A stretch of 26,476 nt of DNA from Purshia tridentata. Its lineage: Eukaryota > Streptophyta > Magnoliopsida > Rosales > Rosaceae. Where the stretch lies: the NCBI GenBank assembly GCA_003254885.1, contig QANT01008070.1:1-26476 (forward strand). Reading direction: 5' to 3'. The position numbers and the translations under genes were made by a program. The notes under the pieces are model-generated. The model had not been told where the DNA came from and searched no databases. It worked only from the letters and a program-made list of their open reading frames with translations. Each line of letters opens with the position of its first letter. The first letter of the stretch is position 1. Positions 1 through 10,330 of the stretch are shown piece by piece.

Positions 1-1397
1 TATTTTTAATATTTTTGTATATTCTCTTACAAATTGAACTTTTTTATTGTATTTATTTCAAAAATTATACCATTAAAATTATCTACATGAGATCTACAAA
101 ATGAGCTTAATATTTAATAGTTTTTAATAATTTAAATTAATACCCAAATTTAATAAAAAACCATAAATTATATATTTTTTAAAAAGGGATAACATTAATA
201 TTGGAGGCAACGTTGTTATTCATGACTTTAATATTAATATTATTCATTAAAAGAACCTACATTATTTTATTGTTACATTTTTTCATATGTTAATGTTGAA
301 GACAACATGCAAGTAAAGAAGTGCCAAGCAAAAAGCTTCTCTCTCTTGCATTGGCCAATCACATTGCAATGCATACTACTCTTTGACCCACCATTTCTTG
401 GTTTTAGGGATGTCAATTGGCAATTCATGCATCAATTTTTAGAGTTGCCAATTGACAAGTCATTTCAATAATTGACAAATCATTCAATAACTAACTATTG
501 ACCTCCCATTGCAAGTCTTTTTTTCTCCACAATGTCAATATATTGAACTGAAATTCTCAATTAACCTTACATTGCACATGCTCTTAGCGAACAGTGTTGA
601 GCTCTCAATACTATTCATTGAGCATAAAGTGGGTTCCGTGTCGCACTCGTTTCATTAAAGTAAGCTGACATATTACTAAGTTTTTTACGGTGGGTCGACA
701 TGCCTCTATTTTTTAATTGGATTTTTTTTTAATGCCCTTAATCAATTTTTATAATTTAATAGAATATTAATCTATAGATTTCTCATAAAATGAACTAAAC
801 TGTAAATGACTCATTTAATTCTAGATAAGCAAGATTTGAAGGTTATGAAAGAAAAAAAGAGCATCAATCATAGCATATGCCCTTCACTAATTACACTACC
901 CGGACCCAGTACTCATGCAATGTGTAGGTGGAGTTCATGAAGACACAGTTGAGATCGTACATGTGCAATTATAACACTTGATAGTTATAATTAGTAGTGT
1001 ATGTTTTTCCCAGAAAGGAATGCGTCTTTGTTTGTTAACAGTTTATGACCTATCTAATCATTTTAAGATATACTCTCAGTATCATCGATCAGTCTCAGGA
1101 ATACCTAAGCAATTCTAGACTATATACCTATTTCCAACCTGATGATAATTAAACTACGTAAGCAATTCTATACTATATATATATACCTAAGCAATCATAA
1201 TTAAACTACGTACACAAAATTTCCAACCTCTTTCCCATTTCTCTTATTGACAATATGTTGCTTAATTTAGACCAAGTTCAGAAAATCTGATCTCGAGGCC
1301 GAGACATGTGCTAGAGGTTTGCCAGTTTGCCCTCACTAGCACTTGTGCTTGTCTCGAGTCTAGCTTCAATAGAAGCGCCATCAACAGACAGTGTGGA
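1..1397. other. AT-rich intergenic DNA, no gene seen
   Basis: No long open frame or splice-consistent coding sequence is visible on either strand. Around 330-700 there are short inverted motifs built on CATTGCAATG and GCCAATTGACA, which suggests an old, eroded MITE. The stretch 591-632 shares wording with 13571-13604 (ACAGTG-TGAGC-CTCAA followed by AAGTGGG), so both are probably copies of one dispersed repeat family. Nothing else could be assigned. Confidence 0.5.
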
Positions 1398-1426
1398 CAG
1401 AGAGAGAGAGAGAGAGAAAGAGAGAG
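1398..1426. repeat. (AG)n microsatellite
   Basis: About fourteen AG units with one AA interruption. It lies in AT-rich intergenic DNA, away from any recognised gene. Such tracts are common and length-variable in plant genomes. Confidence 0.9.
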
Positions 1427-1772
1427 CATTTGACAGACCAACAGATAGATAGACAGAGTGCATGGGAAGAGGAGGAAAAAAATATAAATGATAATTATGT
1501 AAGAGATCGAGGTAGGTAGTTGCCTTTTAGCTTAATTATATGTTATTGATCGACTGTATTTATGACTAAATTTTTTGATTTTCTACTAGTAGGCAGTAAT
1601 AAATTTTAATTATAATCCACCAAATTATATGTCGGTTAAAAAGAAATGAAGTATAGAGTGGATATTATTAGGAAGATGCTATTTGTCTCAAATATTTTTT
1701 CTATCTTTTTTGTCAATAATGCTACACTTACTACATTTTTATACCATAATTTTATACCATTTTATGTGGTAA

Positions 1773-1965
1773 CACTACAAAAAATATGGGCAATTGCCAC
1801 CCATATTAGTTGCTCAGAAAGGGATGACAATTAGGTAATAGAGACTAAAATGCCTCGATTTTAATAAAAAAGTGTGGTTATTGTATAATAGGGACTAAAG
1901 TGCCCAACTATCACCCCTTTTTGTGCAACTAATAAGGGTGGCTATTATCTATTTTTTTTGTAGTG
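1773..1965. mobile_element. CACTA-type MITE, 193 bp, with TAA target duplication
   Basis: The left end begins CACTACAAAAAA and the right end is its reverse complement, TTTTTTGTAGTG. The trinucleotide TAA directly flanks both ends (1770-1772 and 1966-1968), the 3-bp target duplication expected of CACTA (En/Spm, CMC) transposons. The inverted repeats continue inward with indels through the shared blocks GCCACCC and ATTAGTTGC, so nearly the whole element can fold back. The core has a direct repeat of the form TAATAG-GACTAAA-TGCC (about 1837 and 1889). It has no coding capacity and would need a transposase from elsewhere. Confidence 0.85.
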
Positions 1966-1968
1966 TAA

Positions 1969-2849
1969 TCTACATGTCATTTATACATTTGACACTAAAA
2001 AAATAAAAATAAAAACCTTAAAAATAAGAAAATATCCAGCCAATACAATAATAACACATAAGATGGTATAAGATAGTATATCAAACATGTTATAAAAATA
2101 TGGTAAGAAATTAAGAATAGAATTATTGCTTTTTAATTTCTCAATTAATTTACATGGCATAATGGACTCTAATTAAATAAATAAAAACACCCTAAGAAAT
2201 AAAAAAATAAATTCAAGTAAATTGATGACATGTAATTAAATTAGAAAACACAAATTAGGACAAATATTTGGGACAAATCGAATTTCCATATTATTAAGTT
2301 TAAAGCAATAAATGGTTGGGCTGATGGCATTTGTTAATTAACTGTACCCACATAATCAAGCGAAACATGTACCTACTTAAAATGAAACAAAACATCCATA
2401 AAGGCTAAAGCTAGCAATTTGGAAGCTAGCGTCAGTTCCATATAAAATTAAATAATAAATGATCACTACGTACACCAACATTCAGGAATAATAAATGACC
2501 TATATAACTATGGTAGATATATGTCCTTTCACTCATGAATTTCGGTTATCTTTTTATTTTCACAAGTATTATTACAATAAAAATGAATAATAAAGATTAA
2601 AATTAATTGTACAAAAGAAGATGTCAATTGGGTAATTAATAATTGTACTTAAAAGTGTATTTTTTGTTAAAATCAAAGTATTTTAGTATTTATTTGCTTG
2701 ATTATCAATTTTTTATGTGTAATTAATATTAGTCTCTATTGCTCATTTTTGTGGTAATGACTCTTGAATTTTTGATTTGTGTCAAGTTTATATATTAAAA
2801 ATCTAAACTAGCTATCTCACCCGTTCAGGATTTAATAATTTCAAAAACA
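1969..2849. other. AT-rich intergenic DNA, downstream of the ELO gene
   Basis: No coding frame, RNA gene or clear repeat could be supported. The sequence is very AT-rich with scattered A/T runs. Its right end lies downstream of the minus-strand ELO gene and may hold that gene's polyadenylation region, but I see no canonical AATAAA on the minus strand close to the stop codon. Confidence 0.4.
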
Positions 2850-3084
2850 TTACATTATAATGCACGAGGTTTTCAGAATACTTAAAATAAAAATCAATAA
2901 TGGCCAAGAAGTTTTGGATGGTTCAAGTACTGGTGCCATAGTTATATTAAAAAAGAAAAAGAAAAAAATAAAAAGGAACTGAAATCCGAATGCAAAATCA
3001 AGAACATAATAAAAATAAATTAAAATGAAGGGCCTAGCCTCGATCGATCGAGGATGGATGGATATGGGATGATGATGATGATGA

Positions 3085-3897
3085 TCACAAGTCTTTCTTG
3101 GAGGCGCCATAATTCTTAGCATGGAAGTCGACAAACATAAGCAAAAGAGAGGCATAGAAAACGATGTTGAACCACCATCCTCGGATCCCATTGCACCCAA
3201 GTTCCCTATTAAAATGGTAGATGAGCATCCAAACAAGTCCCACGAAGCTGGCTATGAACTGAAATATTTGAAACTCTGTAACCCTCCTTTTCCACTTGGG
3301 CCTTACTCCGAGTGTGGACAGCAAGTAGTACGAGTACATCACCACATGCACAGTCCCGTTCGCGACGATCACTGCCGGGAACAGGGACTGTGATGTGTGA
3401 AGCCAAATGTAGCACATGACCAGCACCATTGTGTGGTGGTACACGTGAAGGAATGTCAACCGTTGATAGGACCCGCTCAGGATGATCAGGAACGTGTCCA
3501 TGAATTCGTAGATTTTGGAGAGGTAGAAGATGTAGCCCCAGAAGAAGAAGGGCCCCGTGGGTGGGAGCTTTGGTGGGAAGCAGATGATCCAGAAAGGGTA
3601 GGGCGCGTGGGAGAAGATGGTGACCAGGGAACCGACGGCCATGATGAGGGAGAGGACGAGGAGGTTGAAGTTGTGGAGGACTGTGATGGGTTTGAGGCGG
3701 CGGGGTTTGATGAGAGGGAGAGGAAGGTGGGAGAGAAGGTAAGTGAGGGAGAGGTAGGAGAGGACTGTGAGGGTGAGGAAAAGTGGGGAAGAGAATGGGG
3801 TTTCGCCTGGGCTCCATGAGAAGTTGAGGATGGTTGGGTGATTCACCAGCCAATATTGGAAGGTACTTGTGAGGTTCGCTTCCATTGTAAGCCTCAC
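3085..3897 (-). CDS. ELO-family very-long-chain fatty acid elongase-like protein (GNS1/SUR4 family)
   Basis: Intronless frame of 270 residues, complete from ATG to stop. Family hallmarks are in the right order: KIYEFMDT at residues 128-135, the histidine box HVYHH at 151-155, MYSYY at 187-191 and TEFQIFQF at 207-214. Around these lie several hydrophobic segments (about 38-60, 75-95, 117-140, 157-165, 213-228, 242-256), and the C-terminus is basic (ASKKDL). Animal and yeast ELO proteins catalyse the condensing step of fatty acyl-CoA elongation in the ER. Plant ELO-like proteins, such as the Arabidopsis HOS3 group, share the fold and motifs but their substrate is less settled. The length fits the plant group. 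A second in-frame Met at residue 5 (MEAN) could be the real start. The coding stretch is far richer in GC than its surroundings, which gives long open frames on the opposite strand that I regard as shadows. An ATG/ATGG microsatellite lies just past the stop (about 3046-3085). Confidence 0.93.
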   Translation of the reverse strand: MRLTMEANLTSTFQYWLVNHPTILNFSWSPGETPFSSPLFLTLTVLSYLSLTYLLSHLPLPLIKPRRLKPITVLHNFNLLVLSLIMAVGSLVTIFSHAPYPFWIICFPPKLPPTGPFFFWGYIFYLSKIYEFMDTFLIILSGSYQRLTFLHVYHHTMVLVMCYIWLHTSQSLFPAVIVANGTVHVVMYSYYLLSTLGVRPKWKRRVTEFQIFQFIASFVGLVWMLIYHFNRELGCNGIRGWWFNIVFYASLLLMFVDFHAKNYGASKKDL

Positions 3898-3929
3898 AGC
3901 CGCTGCCTTAAATTGTCGGCTGTCGGTCG

Positions 3930-3962
3930 TAGTGGTAGTGGTGGTGGTGGTGGTGGTAGTAG
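3930..3962. repeat. GGT-type trinucleotide repeat in the ELO 5' leader
   Basis: Runs of GGT/AGT on the plus strand, so ACC/ACT on the coding (minus) strand, beginning about 33 bp upstream of the ELO start codon. It probably lies in the 5' untranslated leader, where repeat length could vary between alleles. The transcription start cannot be fixed from sequence alone. Confidence 0.75.
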
Positions 3963-4988
3963 AGAGATCGAACTACCAAGAAGGTTGAAACATACAAGTT
4001 AGAAGGTTTGTTCAGTGTTGAAGTGCAGGGAAGCATAGGACCAGAGTTGGGCTTGCTAAGTAGCAGAAGCCATCCTTGTGAATATGATATGTGGGGCCAA
4101 AGGCAGCTAGCAGTTCTGCAGAAGTTGGCTCTACAGCAGTAACTATAATAAAACCTACATGAACCAACGCCTAGCTACCTGATCGACCCATCCATTATAA
4201 TTTATTTCTGTTTGATAAAACTATTTAAAACCCTAGCTAGCTCTCACCAGTACTTTCCACCACACGTAACAAGAATGGGCAAAGCTGGTTTCCAAATTAT
4301 ATGTGCCGCCTTTAATGAGTTGGGTCGTCTCATCACTTGTTGAGTCAAATTTATCAAGTGGTTGTGATACATTCATGAACGTCTAAATTAAGTAGAGTAT
4401 ACAAATTTGTACCTTTCTGCTTCTACTTTTGTGAAATTTTTCTTTTTAGCAACGAAGTAAAGGAGGCCGTTTAGTGGTTCTACTGTTCTAGATTTAAAGA
4501 TTTTTGTTGTGCCCATTTTAATTATGAACCACCGCGCATTAAATCAATATAACTACTCAAAGACGTGGTTTTTTCACCATTGAAAAGATAACAAATTACA
4601 AAGTGGAGAGTGCAGGCAGTACTACTGTCAGCATCTATATAGTGATCTATTCCCAACTTTTAGTACAATGTCAGCATTTTGTGAATGTAAGTTTTCATTA
4701 ATCACATAATCAAATGCAGATTACTTCATAGATTATGAGTTTTGTTTTCCTAACTAGAAGAGAATTACAATTACATGTGAAAATAGAAAAAATTTGGATG
4801 CTTTCAGGATAAGGATATACCTTTAACCCTGCTGTGTTCTTGGCTTGTCTTTAGAGTTTTTTGGGTCCATGAAATTGTTTCTGGAGGTATTAATTGTTTG
4901 TTGTTAGGAAGGTCAGAAGGTTCAAGATCAAGTGCTGAAAAAGGGTCAATAGGGTTCATGACTGGCAATCTCAACCCCAAACACAACC

Positions 4989-5094
4989 GAAGCCCAAACA
5001 GAAACAGAGTCTGCAGTACATGTGGGAGGAAAGAAGAAAAAAGGTGGTTTTGAAGCCCAAATAGAAACAAAGTCTGAAGCCCAAACAAACACTC
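4989..5094. repeat. Three-copy direct repeat around GAAGCCCAAA
   Basis: The block GAAGCCCAAACAGAAACAGA followed by GTCTG starts at 4989. It recurs at 5052 with two changes, and again in shortened form at 5076, adjoining the second copy. It accounts for the repetitive hydrophobic peptide read on the minus strand, which is a reason not to call that frame a gene. Confidence 0.7.
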
Positions 5095-5286
5095 ATCTAT
5101 GGATCTCTCTCCCTCTCTTCTGTTTTCTGCTTCTCTATTGTTGCATGTTCCACCCCTTGCTTTGCTTTTCTTACTTAATTTTACTCAAAAGATGTAGCAA
5201 CACTAGTACTAATCTCCCAAGGAAGAGGACTTTCATAGAAACAAAAAATCTCCAAAGGAAGAGCAACTACTCTGCTCATCTTCCTG

Positions 5287-5310
5287 CTCTCTCTCTCTCT
5301 CTCTCTCTCT
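5287..5310. repeat. (CT)n microsatellite
   Basis: Twelve perfect CT units. No gene is recognised next to it. Confidence 0.9.
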
Positions 5311-6082
5311 GTGGGTGCTTAATTGTTATGCACTAAGCAAATGGACTAATTATACAAATTTTAATTTTTCAGCAGGTCAATATCAAAAATGAGTGTTTGT
5401 TGTTTGAGTTCCACCCTTTATCAACCTGGTTTCACAGCCTCATGTTTGTCTTTTCTGGTGTTACCTCACATTTTACCTCTGTTGCATGTATTTTTTTCTT
5501 GGTTTTTTTGTTTATGCAGATTGAAGAGCTTGCTGGTCTTGCATTTGTCACATCCACTTTTTCATTCGACTATTTGTTTAGATTGAACTTTGAAGTGTAA
5601 TTTAAACTTGATTTTGCTTTCTTGGTTGGAATTATTAATTTAAACTTGATTTTGTTTTCTTGGTGGTGTTGGAATTATATATTTTCTTGTTTTGTTGAGT
5701 TTGCTTTTTCATTATGTGATGTCTTTATATTTTGAATTAATTACTCTAGGATGCATGACAAGCATCCTATTTAACCTCTACTAACAATAAGATCACATTT
5801 ATATTCCCAGCAAGTTTATGTGCCTACTGATAGCATTTGTCCTGCATCTTTTTCTTGATTTCATTCATCAACTTTCACCTCCATCTCATTCTCATACCCA
5901 CTGAATTAAATTAATTTTTTCCACTGCTAAAACCATGAGCTGGGTTTCTGTATAGCATGGTCCAGCAACTTCACCGACTAGTACGAGATTTTAATTACAG
6001 AGTAGTGGGCATGAGAACCAAAATCATAGAGATAGCAGTGGGTATGAGATGGTGGTAGGGGCAGGTGGGGCTTGAAGAAGGA

Positions 6083-6088
<6 letters not shown>

Positions 6089-6125
<37 letters not shown>
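6089..6125. repeat. (AG)n microsatellite
   Basis: About eighteen perfect AG units in purine-rich sequence, within DNA that carries no recognised gene. Confidence 0.9.
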
Positions 6126-6128
<3 letters not shown>

Positions 6129-6429
6129 GGGTGGTGTGGACGTGGGAGGGAGGAAGCTGTACATGGTTTTTCATTTAATTTTTATTTTAGTTTTTTATAA
6201 AAATGAAATATTGGTACAGTTGGTAAATTATTAATATGGACAAATGTGGAAGAAAGAAAGTTAAGATTGTTGCTTATTAAAAGTTTGGTATTGTGTACAC
6301 TTAAATAACACATGGCAGTTAGAGAAGGAAAAAGATAAATAAAAAAGTGGATAAAAAAGGTAGATAGCATTCTCCATAGGATATATGTTGTCTTTTATTT
6401 GTTCCTATTTTTTGCTAGGTGTGAGAGAG

Positions 6430-6785
6430 TAAAACTGAAATTAAAACTGTTTAAAATTAAATTAAATTGAAACTGAAATGAGTAAAACTGAGATTAAAAC
6501 TAAAATTGCGAGTGAATGTGAAACTTAAATTGAAACTGAAACTGCAAGTTTTTCATAACTGAAACGAAGAGTTTTTCATATTTGAAACTGAGAGTTTTCC
6601 ATAATTGAAACTGAGAGTACAACTAAACTTGCGGGTGAAACTGAAACCAAAACTAAATTTGTGAATGTGGGTGGGTTGATATTACCTAAAAATTAAATTT
6701 ATAGTTGTGTGAGTTGATATTACCTTGAAATTAAATTTGTGGTCGTGAATGAGTTGATGTTACCTAGAAATTGAATTAAAGGTGA
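6430..6785. repeat. Two short minisatellites (23-bp and 38-40-bp units)
   Basis: 6430-6545 is an irregular alternation of GAAACTGAAA-like words. It runs into three units of about 23 bp built on AGAGTTTTTCATA-TTGAAACTG at 6546, 6568 and 6591. Next come three units of 38-40 bp starting with GTTGATATTACCT at 6675, 6713 and 6753. None of it keeps a reading frame. GAAACTGAA-type words recur at 7890-8080, which suggests that the whole 6.4-8.5 kb block has one origin. Confidence 0.7.
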
Positions 6786-7070
6786 GCTATAAGTAAATTA
6801 TTAGGTTTGAGTGCTTTTGGTTAATTTTTTCAATGGTTAATACCTTATTATTAAATCCATCTTATATTTTATGCTTTGAGTTTTAGTTGTTTACTAATGG
6901 ATGTTGCTTGGTTAATTGTAACAAAACTCAAAGCAACAAAATTGTATGGCACAAATTCACAAAATTGGCTTGAAATTGCATTTGGGGCTTGGCTTAATCA
7001 TGTTTCTGGGCTTAAAATTTTAGCCCATTATAAATTGCATTGGTAGGCCCATCATGGACCGTCACTAAAC
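6786..7070. other. Intergenic stretch between repeat arrays
   Basis: No gene seen. At 7005-7060 the words GGGCTTAAAATTTTAGCCC and TAGGCCCATCATGG resemble the GGGCC-rich subterminal parts of plant hAT-like elements. I could not find both ends, so I make no firm call. Confidence 0.3.
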
Positions 7071-7770
7071 TGACAAATACTGATTCAGTCAGTAACCAAC
7101 TTCCGACAATTTGGCATCGGCTTTGAATCTGTCCATTTCGACGACCATCGGTCGGTCACGGTTTGCCCATATCGGTTCAGTAACTAGATTGAACACATCA
7201 CTAGATTAAGAGAGAAGTTGAATCCGGCGTTATAAGATTAAAATTATGGATAAAAATAGAGAAAATTAAGATTAGATTAGGATATGATATTGTATGATTT
7301 TAAGTGAAGTTAAAATAGTCCTTAGATATTGGATATGCGCACCAATAAAATGATGAAAAAAGTATTGGATTAAGTGCGGACCACCTTCCCAAAAGGCATT
7401 GGATATGCGCACTTGAAAACTGACAAATACTGATTCGGTCAGTAATCGACTTCCGACAATTTGGCATCGGCTTTGAATCTGTCCATTTCAACGACCATTA
7501 GTAGATCGCGGTTTGCCCATATCGGTTCGGTAACTGAACTGAACCCATCACTAGATTAGGAGAGAAGCTGAATCCGGCGTTGTAAGATTAAAACTATAGA
7601 TAAAAATAGAGAAAATTAAGGTTAGATTAGGATATGATATTGTATGATTTCAAGTGAAGTTAAAATAGTCCTTAGGTATTAGATATGTGCACCAATAAAA
7701 TGATGAAAAAAGTATTGGATTAAGTGCGGACCACCTTCCCAAAAGGCATTGGATATGCGCAATTGAAAAC
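7071..7770. repeat. Tandem duplication, two 350-bp units
   Basis: The unit beginning TGACAAATACTGATTC at 7071 is repeated at 7421. The match continues through CTTCCGACAATTTGGCATCG, GGTTTGCCCATATCGGTTC and AAGTGCGGACCACCTTCCC to the second unit's end near 7770. By eye the copies differ at only a few per cent of positions, so the duplication is fairly recent or kept similar by conversion. No frame is conserved across both copies. Confidence 0.92.
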
Positions 7771-7937
7771 ACACGAACTAAAAGCAAATCTTTATGTAAT
7801 TGTTACAATAACGAAGATTAATTTTAGTATTAATTTTAGAATTTTGAGACTTTAGATTCAAAGTGGTACATAATATTTGAGAATTTTTGCAACTGAAACC
7901 AAAATTGAACATGAAACTACAACTCAAACTGACATTT

Positions 7938-8177
7938 TAGCTACAACAAAAATAAATTTGCAAAATCAATTATAGAGATTGATTTCAATGCAATCAACTA
8001 CGAATCTGAGTGTGAAATAGAGATAATATCGATTTGAAAAATTGGAAATAAAAAATCGAAATCAAATTGAAACTGAATTGTAGCTCCAACAAAAATAAAT
8101 TTGAAAAATCGATTATAGTATTGAATTTCAATGCAATCAGCTACAAATTTGAGAGCGAGATAGAGGTAAATATCGAT
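7938..8177. repeat. Tandem duplication, about 143-bp period
   Basis: TAGCTACAACAAAAATAAAT starts at 7938 and recurs, with TAGCTCC for TAGCTAC, at 8081. Both copies continue through TTTCAATGCAATCA and end near ATATCGAT. They are more diverged than the 350-bp units just before them. Noncoding. Confidence 0.8.
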
Positions 8178-8308
8178 CTACAAATTTGAAAATAAAAGTA
8201 AGAAAAAACTATAAATTGAAAGCCAAACATATGTTAAAACTCAATGATTGATGAAGAACACGATTGAATTACAAAATTGAAGAAGATTGAACTACAAAAT
8301 CAAAGAAA

Positions 8309-8446
8309 ATCGATGTGTAAAATCATCAAAGAGAAATTGAGAAAACAGAAGAAGATCAATGCTTGAAATCGAAGAAGATCGATGTGTGAAATTTCCGAAG
8401 AGAAATAAAGAAGAAAGAAGAAGATCAATGTTTGAAATTGCTAAAA
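8309..8446. repeat. Tandem duplication, 69-bp period
   Basis: ATCGATGTGTAAAATC at 8309 recurs as ATCGATGTGTGAAATT at 8378. Both units contain AAGAGAAAT and GAAGAAGATCAATG. The repeat is purine-rich, so it yields a small lysine- and arginine-rich open frame at 8359-8589 that I do not regard as a gene. Confidence 0.75.
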
Positions 8447-8767
8447 AGAAATCAAGAAGAGGGAAGAAAATTGCAGCAGGCTTTAATACCTCTTGTTGTG
8501 GAAGAGAACGCTATGTCGTGCGTGGCAAGTGGGTTAAGGTGACTAACCTAATTGCTAAAACATTTGACCTTATTATTATATTTTCATAATAGGTGTATTA
8601 TAGGGTAATGATAGATTTTATTAAAATTAAAATAGATTAAAAGGTGAGTATAGCATTAGGCTGAGGCAAGGTATCATATGATTTTATGCAAAGTAAGCCA
8701 GGAAGCCTTTCTTGGCTGTTACTACTTGGGGATTCACTCTCTCCCACACTCATTCTTAGTTCACTTC

Positions 8768-8779
8768 ATATATATATTA
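8768..8779 (+). promoter_or_regulatory. Probable TATA box of the thaumatin-like gene
   Basis: ATATATATATTA lies about 80-90 bp upstream of the start codon at 8858. This leaves room for a leader of roughly 50-60 bp, a usual plant arrangement. Assigned by position and composition only. Confidence 0.55.
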
Positions 8780-8857
8780 AGAAGGGTTTATATCTATGTA
8801 TACATATGCATCTCTCACTCTTTTACTGTCAAACCACCATAAATTAAGAAGCAAAAG

Positions 8858-9825
8858 ATGGCTTACCATGTCAATGCTCTTCTTAGATCCTTGTTCATCT
8901 ACATTATTGCATCAGGTAAAATATTCTTTCTATTGCCCAGTTCAGTTGTTAAGTGAAGGAAAAAACAATTGAGATTTTCATTTTTCTTTTTTGTTTTCAA
9001 AGATAACAAACAAACTTTCAGGGATGTCTCTAATTTTGTGGAATAAAATGTTGGAACATAATCATTTGCCTCAACATTTGGATTGTAATTTCTTATTTGA
9101 AAGGCATATTATTTCCACTTTAGCCTTACAAACTTCTTTCCCATTTTGTCGGTTTAGGGGGTGAATTATATGCAAGTGCAAAGACCTTCACCATAGTAAA
9201 TTACTGCAATGAGACAATATGGCCTGGAATAACACCCAATGAAAACTTCAATGGCAGTGGTTTTACATTGAAGCCAAGCCAATCTGCAGTCTATACTGCT
9301 CCAGCTGATTGGAGTGGTCGAATATGGGCTCGAACTGGTTGCAATTTTGACAAGAATGGTAATGGCACATGCCAAACAGGTAGCTGTGGAACCACCATCA
9401 ATTGTTCATACCCTGGTAGCCCACCTGCCTCAATTGCAGAATTTAGTCTTGGGGATATTGATTACTATGATGTTAGCCTGGTGGATGGCTTTAATTTGCC
9501 TATACTTGTTAAACCTACTAATGGCAAAGGAAATTGCAGCACTGCTGGTTGTGATGGAGATTTGAGGCAAAATTGCCCACCAGAGCTTGCAGATAAGGCC
9601 AATGGAAAAGTCATTGCTTGCCTGAGCGCGTGCAATGTGTTCAACTCCGACGAGTACTGCTGTAGAGGGATGTATGGAAAACCTGAGACATGTCTACCAA
9701 CTAATTACTCAAGGAGTTTTAAACAAGCTTGCCCTGCAGCATATAGTTTTGCATATGATGACCCTACCAGTGTTATAACATGCTCTAGGGGAGACTTCAC
9801 TATCACCTTCTGTGCATCAAGGTAA
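8858..9825 (+). CDS. Thaumatin-like protein (pathogenesis-related family 5), two exons
   Basis: Exon 1 is 8858-8915 and exon 2 is 9158-9825, joined over a GT-AG intron of 242 bp. The product has 241 residues. Residues 1-25 form a hydrophobic secretion signal, so the protein should leave the cell or enter the vacuole. All 16 cysteines of the large thaumatin-like class are present (36, 81, 91, 96, 102, 146, 151, 159, 174, 178, 187, 188, 198, 211, 228, 238). The acidic-cleft residues are there too: R78, E114, D124, D129 and D220/D221. Members bind or weakly hydrolyse beta-glucans and often act against fungi. The family signature normally reads TGDC, but here it is TGSC (residues 93-96), an Asp-to-Ser change. 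Potential N-glycosylation sites include NET at 37 and NCS at 102. An AATAAA signal lies at 9937-9942, about 112 bp past the stop. Confidence 0.95.
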
Positions 9826-9842
9826 GATCACATTTAAACCAA

Positions 9843-10278
9843 ATGAAAATGGTTAGTACTTTATTGACACTAAGCAATTAATAGTTTAATAACAGATTTA
9901 TCACATTTTAAACAGTTGGATGACAATCTTATTGATAATAAAACACATGTTATGTTTAAGCACTTACAAATAACAGTACCTGTTAAAGAATATTTGCCAG
10001 ATTTTGCATGCATTTACAAATCTAATTAATTAATCGAAATTGGACCTAGGAACCAAACGGTGTGCACTCACCATGATAAGAAGCTTCTTTGTAATGGATC
10101 AAAGGACTTAAAAGCACTCTCCCAAAGATGGTGGCTGTTACTGCTCGCACTACCCTTGCTTTTTAATTTCCAGACTATGTTTTAGCAAATTCTGCTGACT
10201 GTCATTCACTTTTTCCTATTTGTAATTTGCAGCTATATTTTAAATTATTCTCTTTTGTGTTTCGTGTTGAGGTTTTGT

Positions 10279-10280
<2 letters not shown>
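9843..10280. other. 3' flank of the thaumatin-like gene
   Basis: Holds the probable AATAAA polyadenylation signal at 9937-9942 and otherwise unassigned AT-rich DNA. No further gene seen. Confidence 0.45.

Positions 10281-10330
<50 letters not shown>

Larger units (their letters stand above)
3963..6088. other. Intergenic DNA upstream of the ELO gene, no gene supported
   Basis: The left part (about 3963-4300) is the presumed promoter side of the minus-strand ELO gene. On the minus strand, a TTTTAAATAG stretch at 4221-4230 is a possible but distant TATA-like site. Several short open frames occur between 4800 and 5600, but all are low-complexity or built on short repeats, and none shows a domain I recognise. 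A short inverted similarity links 5876-5903 and 6033-6056 (CTCATACCCACTG and its complement). Confidence 0.4.

Noticed and set aside
3121..3819. Acidic and other open frames on the plus strand opposite the ELO gene
   Set aside because: They lie antisense to a well-supported, GC-rich coding sequence with family motifs. Open antisense frames are expected there, and the peptides show no domain.
4804..5088. 94-residue minus-strand frame
   Set aside because: The first half is produced by the GAAGCCCAAA direct repeat (LQTLFLFGL twice). The remainder matches nothing I recognise and has no splice context.
5389..5600. Two overlapping 65-67-residue frames, one with an acceptor-like TTTATGCAG inside
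   Set aside because: Short, hydrophobic and T-rich, without recognisable domain or neighbouring exons.
8359..8589. Lysine/arginine-rich 76-residue frame
   Set aside because: It arises from a purine-rich 69-bp tandem repeat; the composition explains the open frame.
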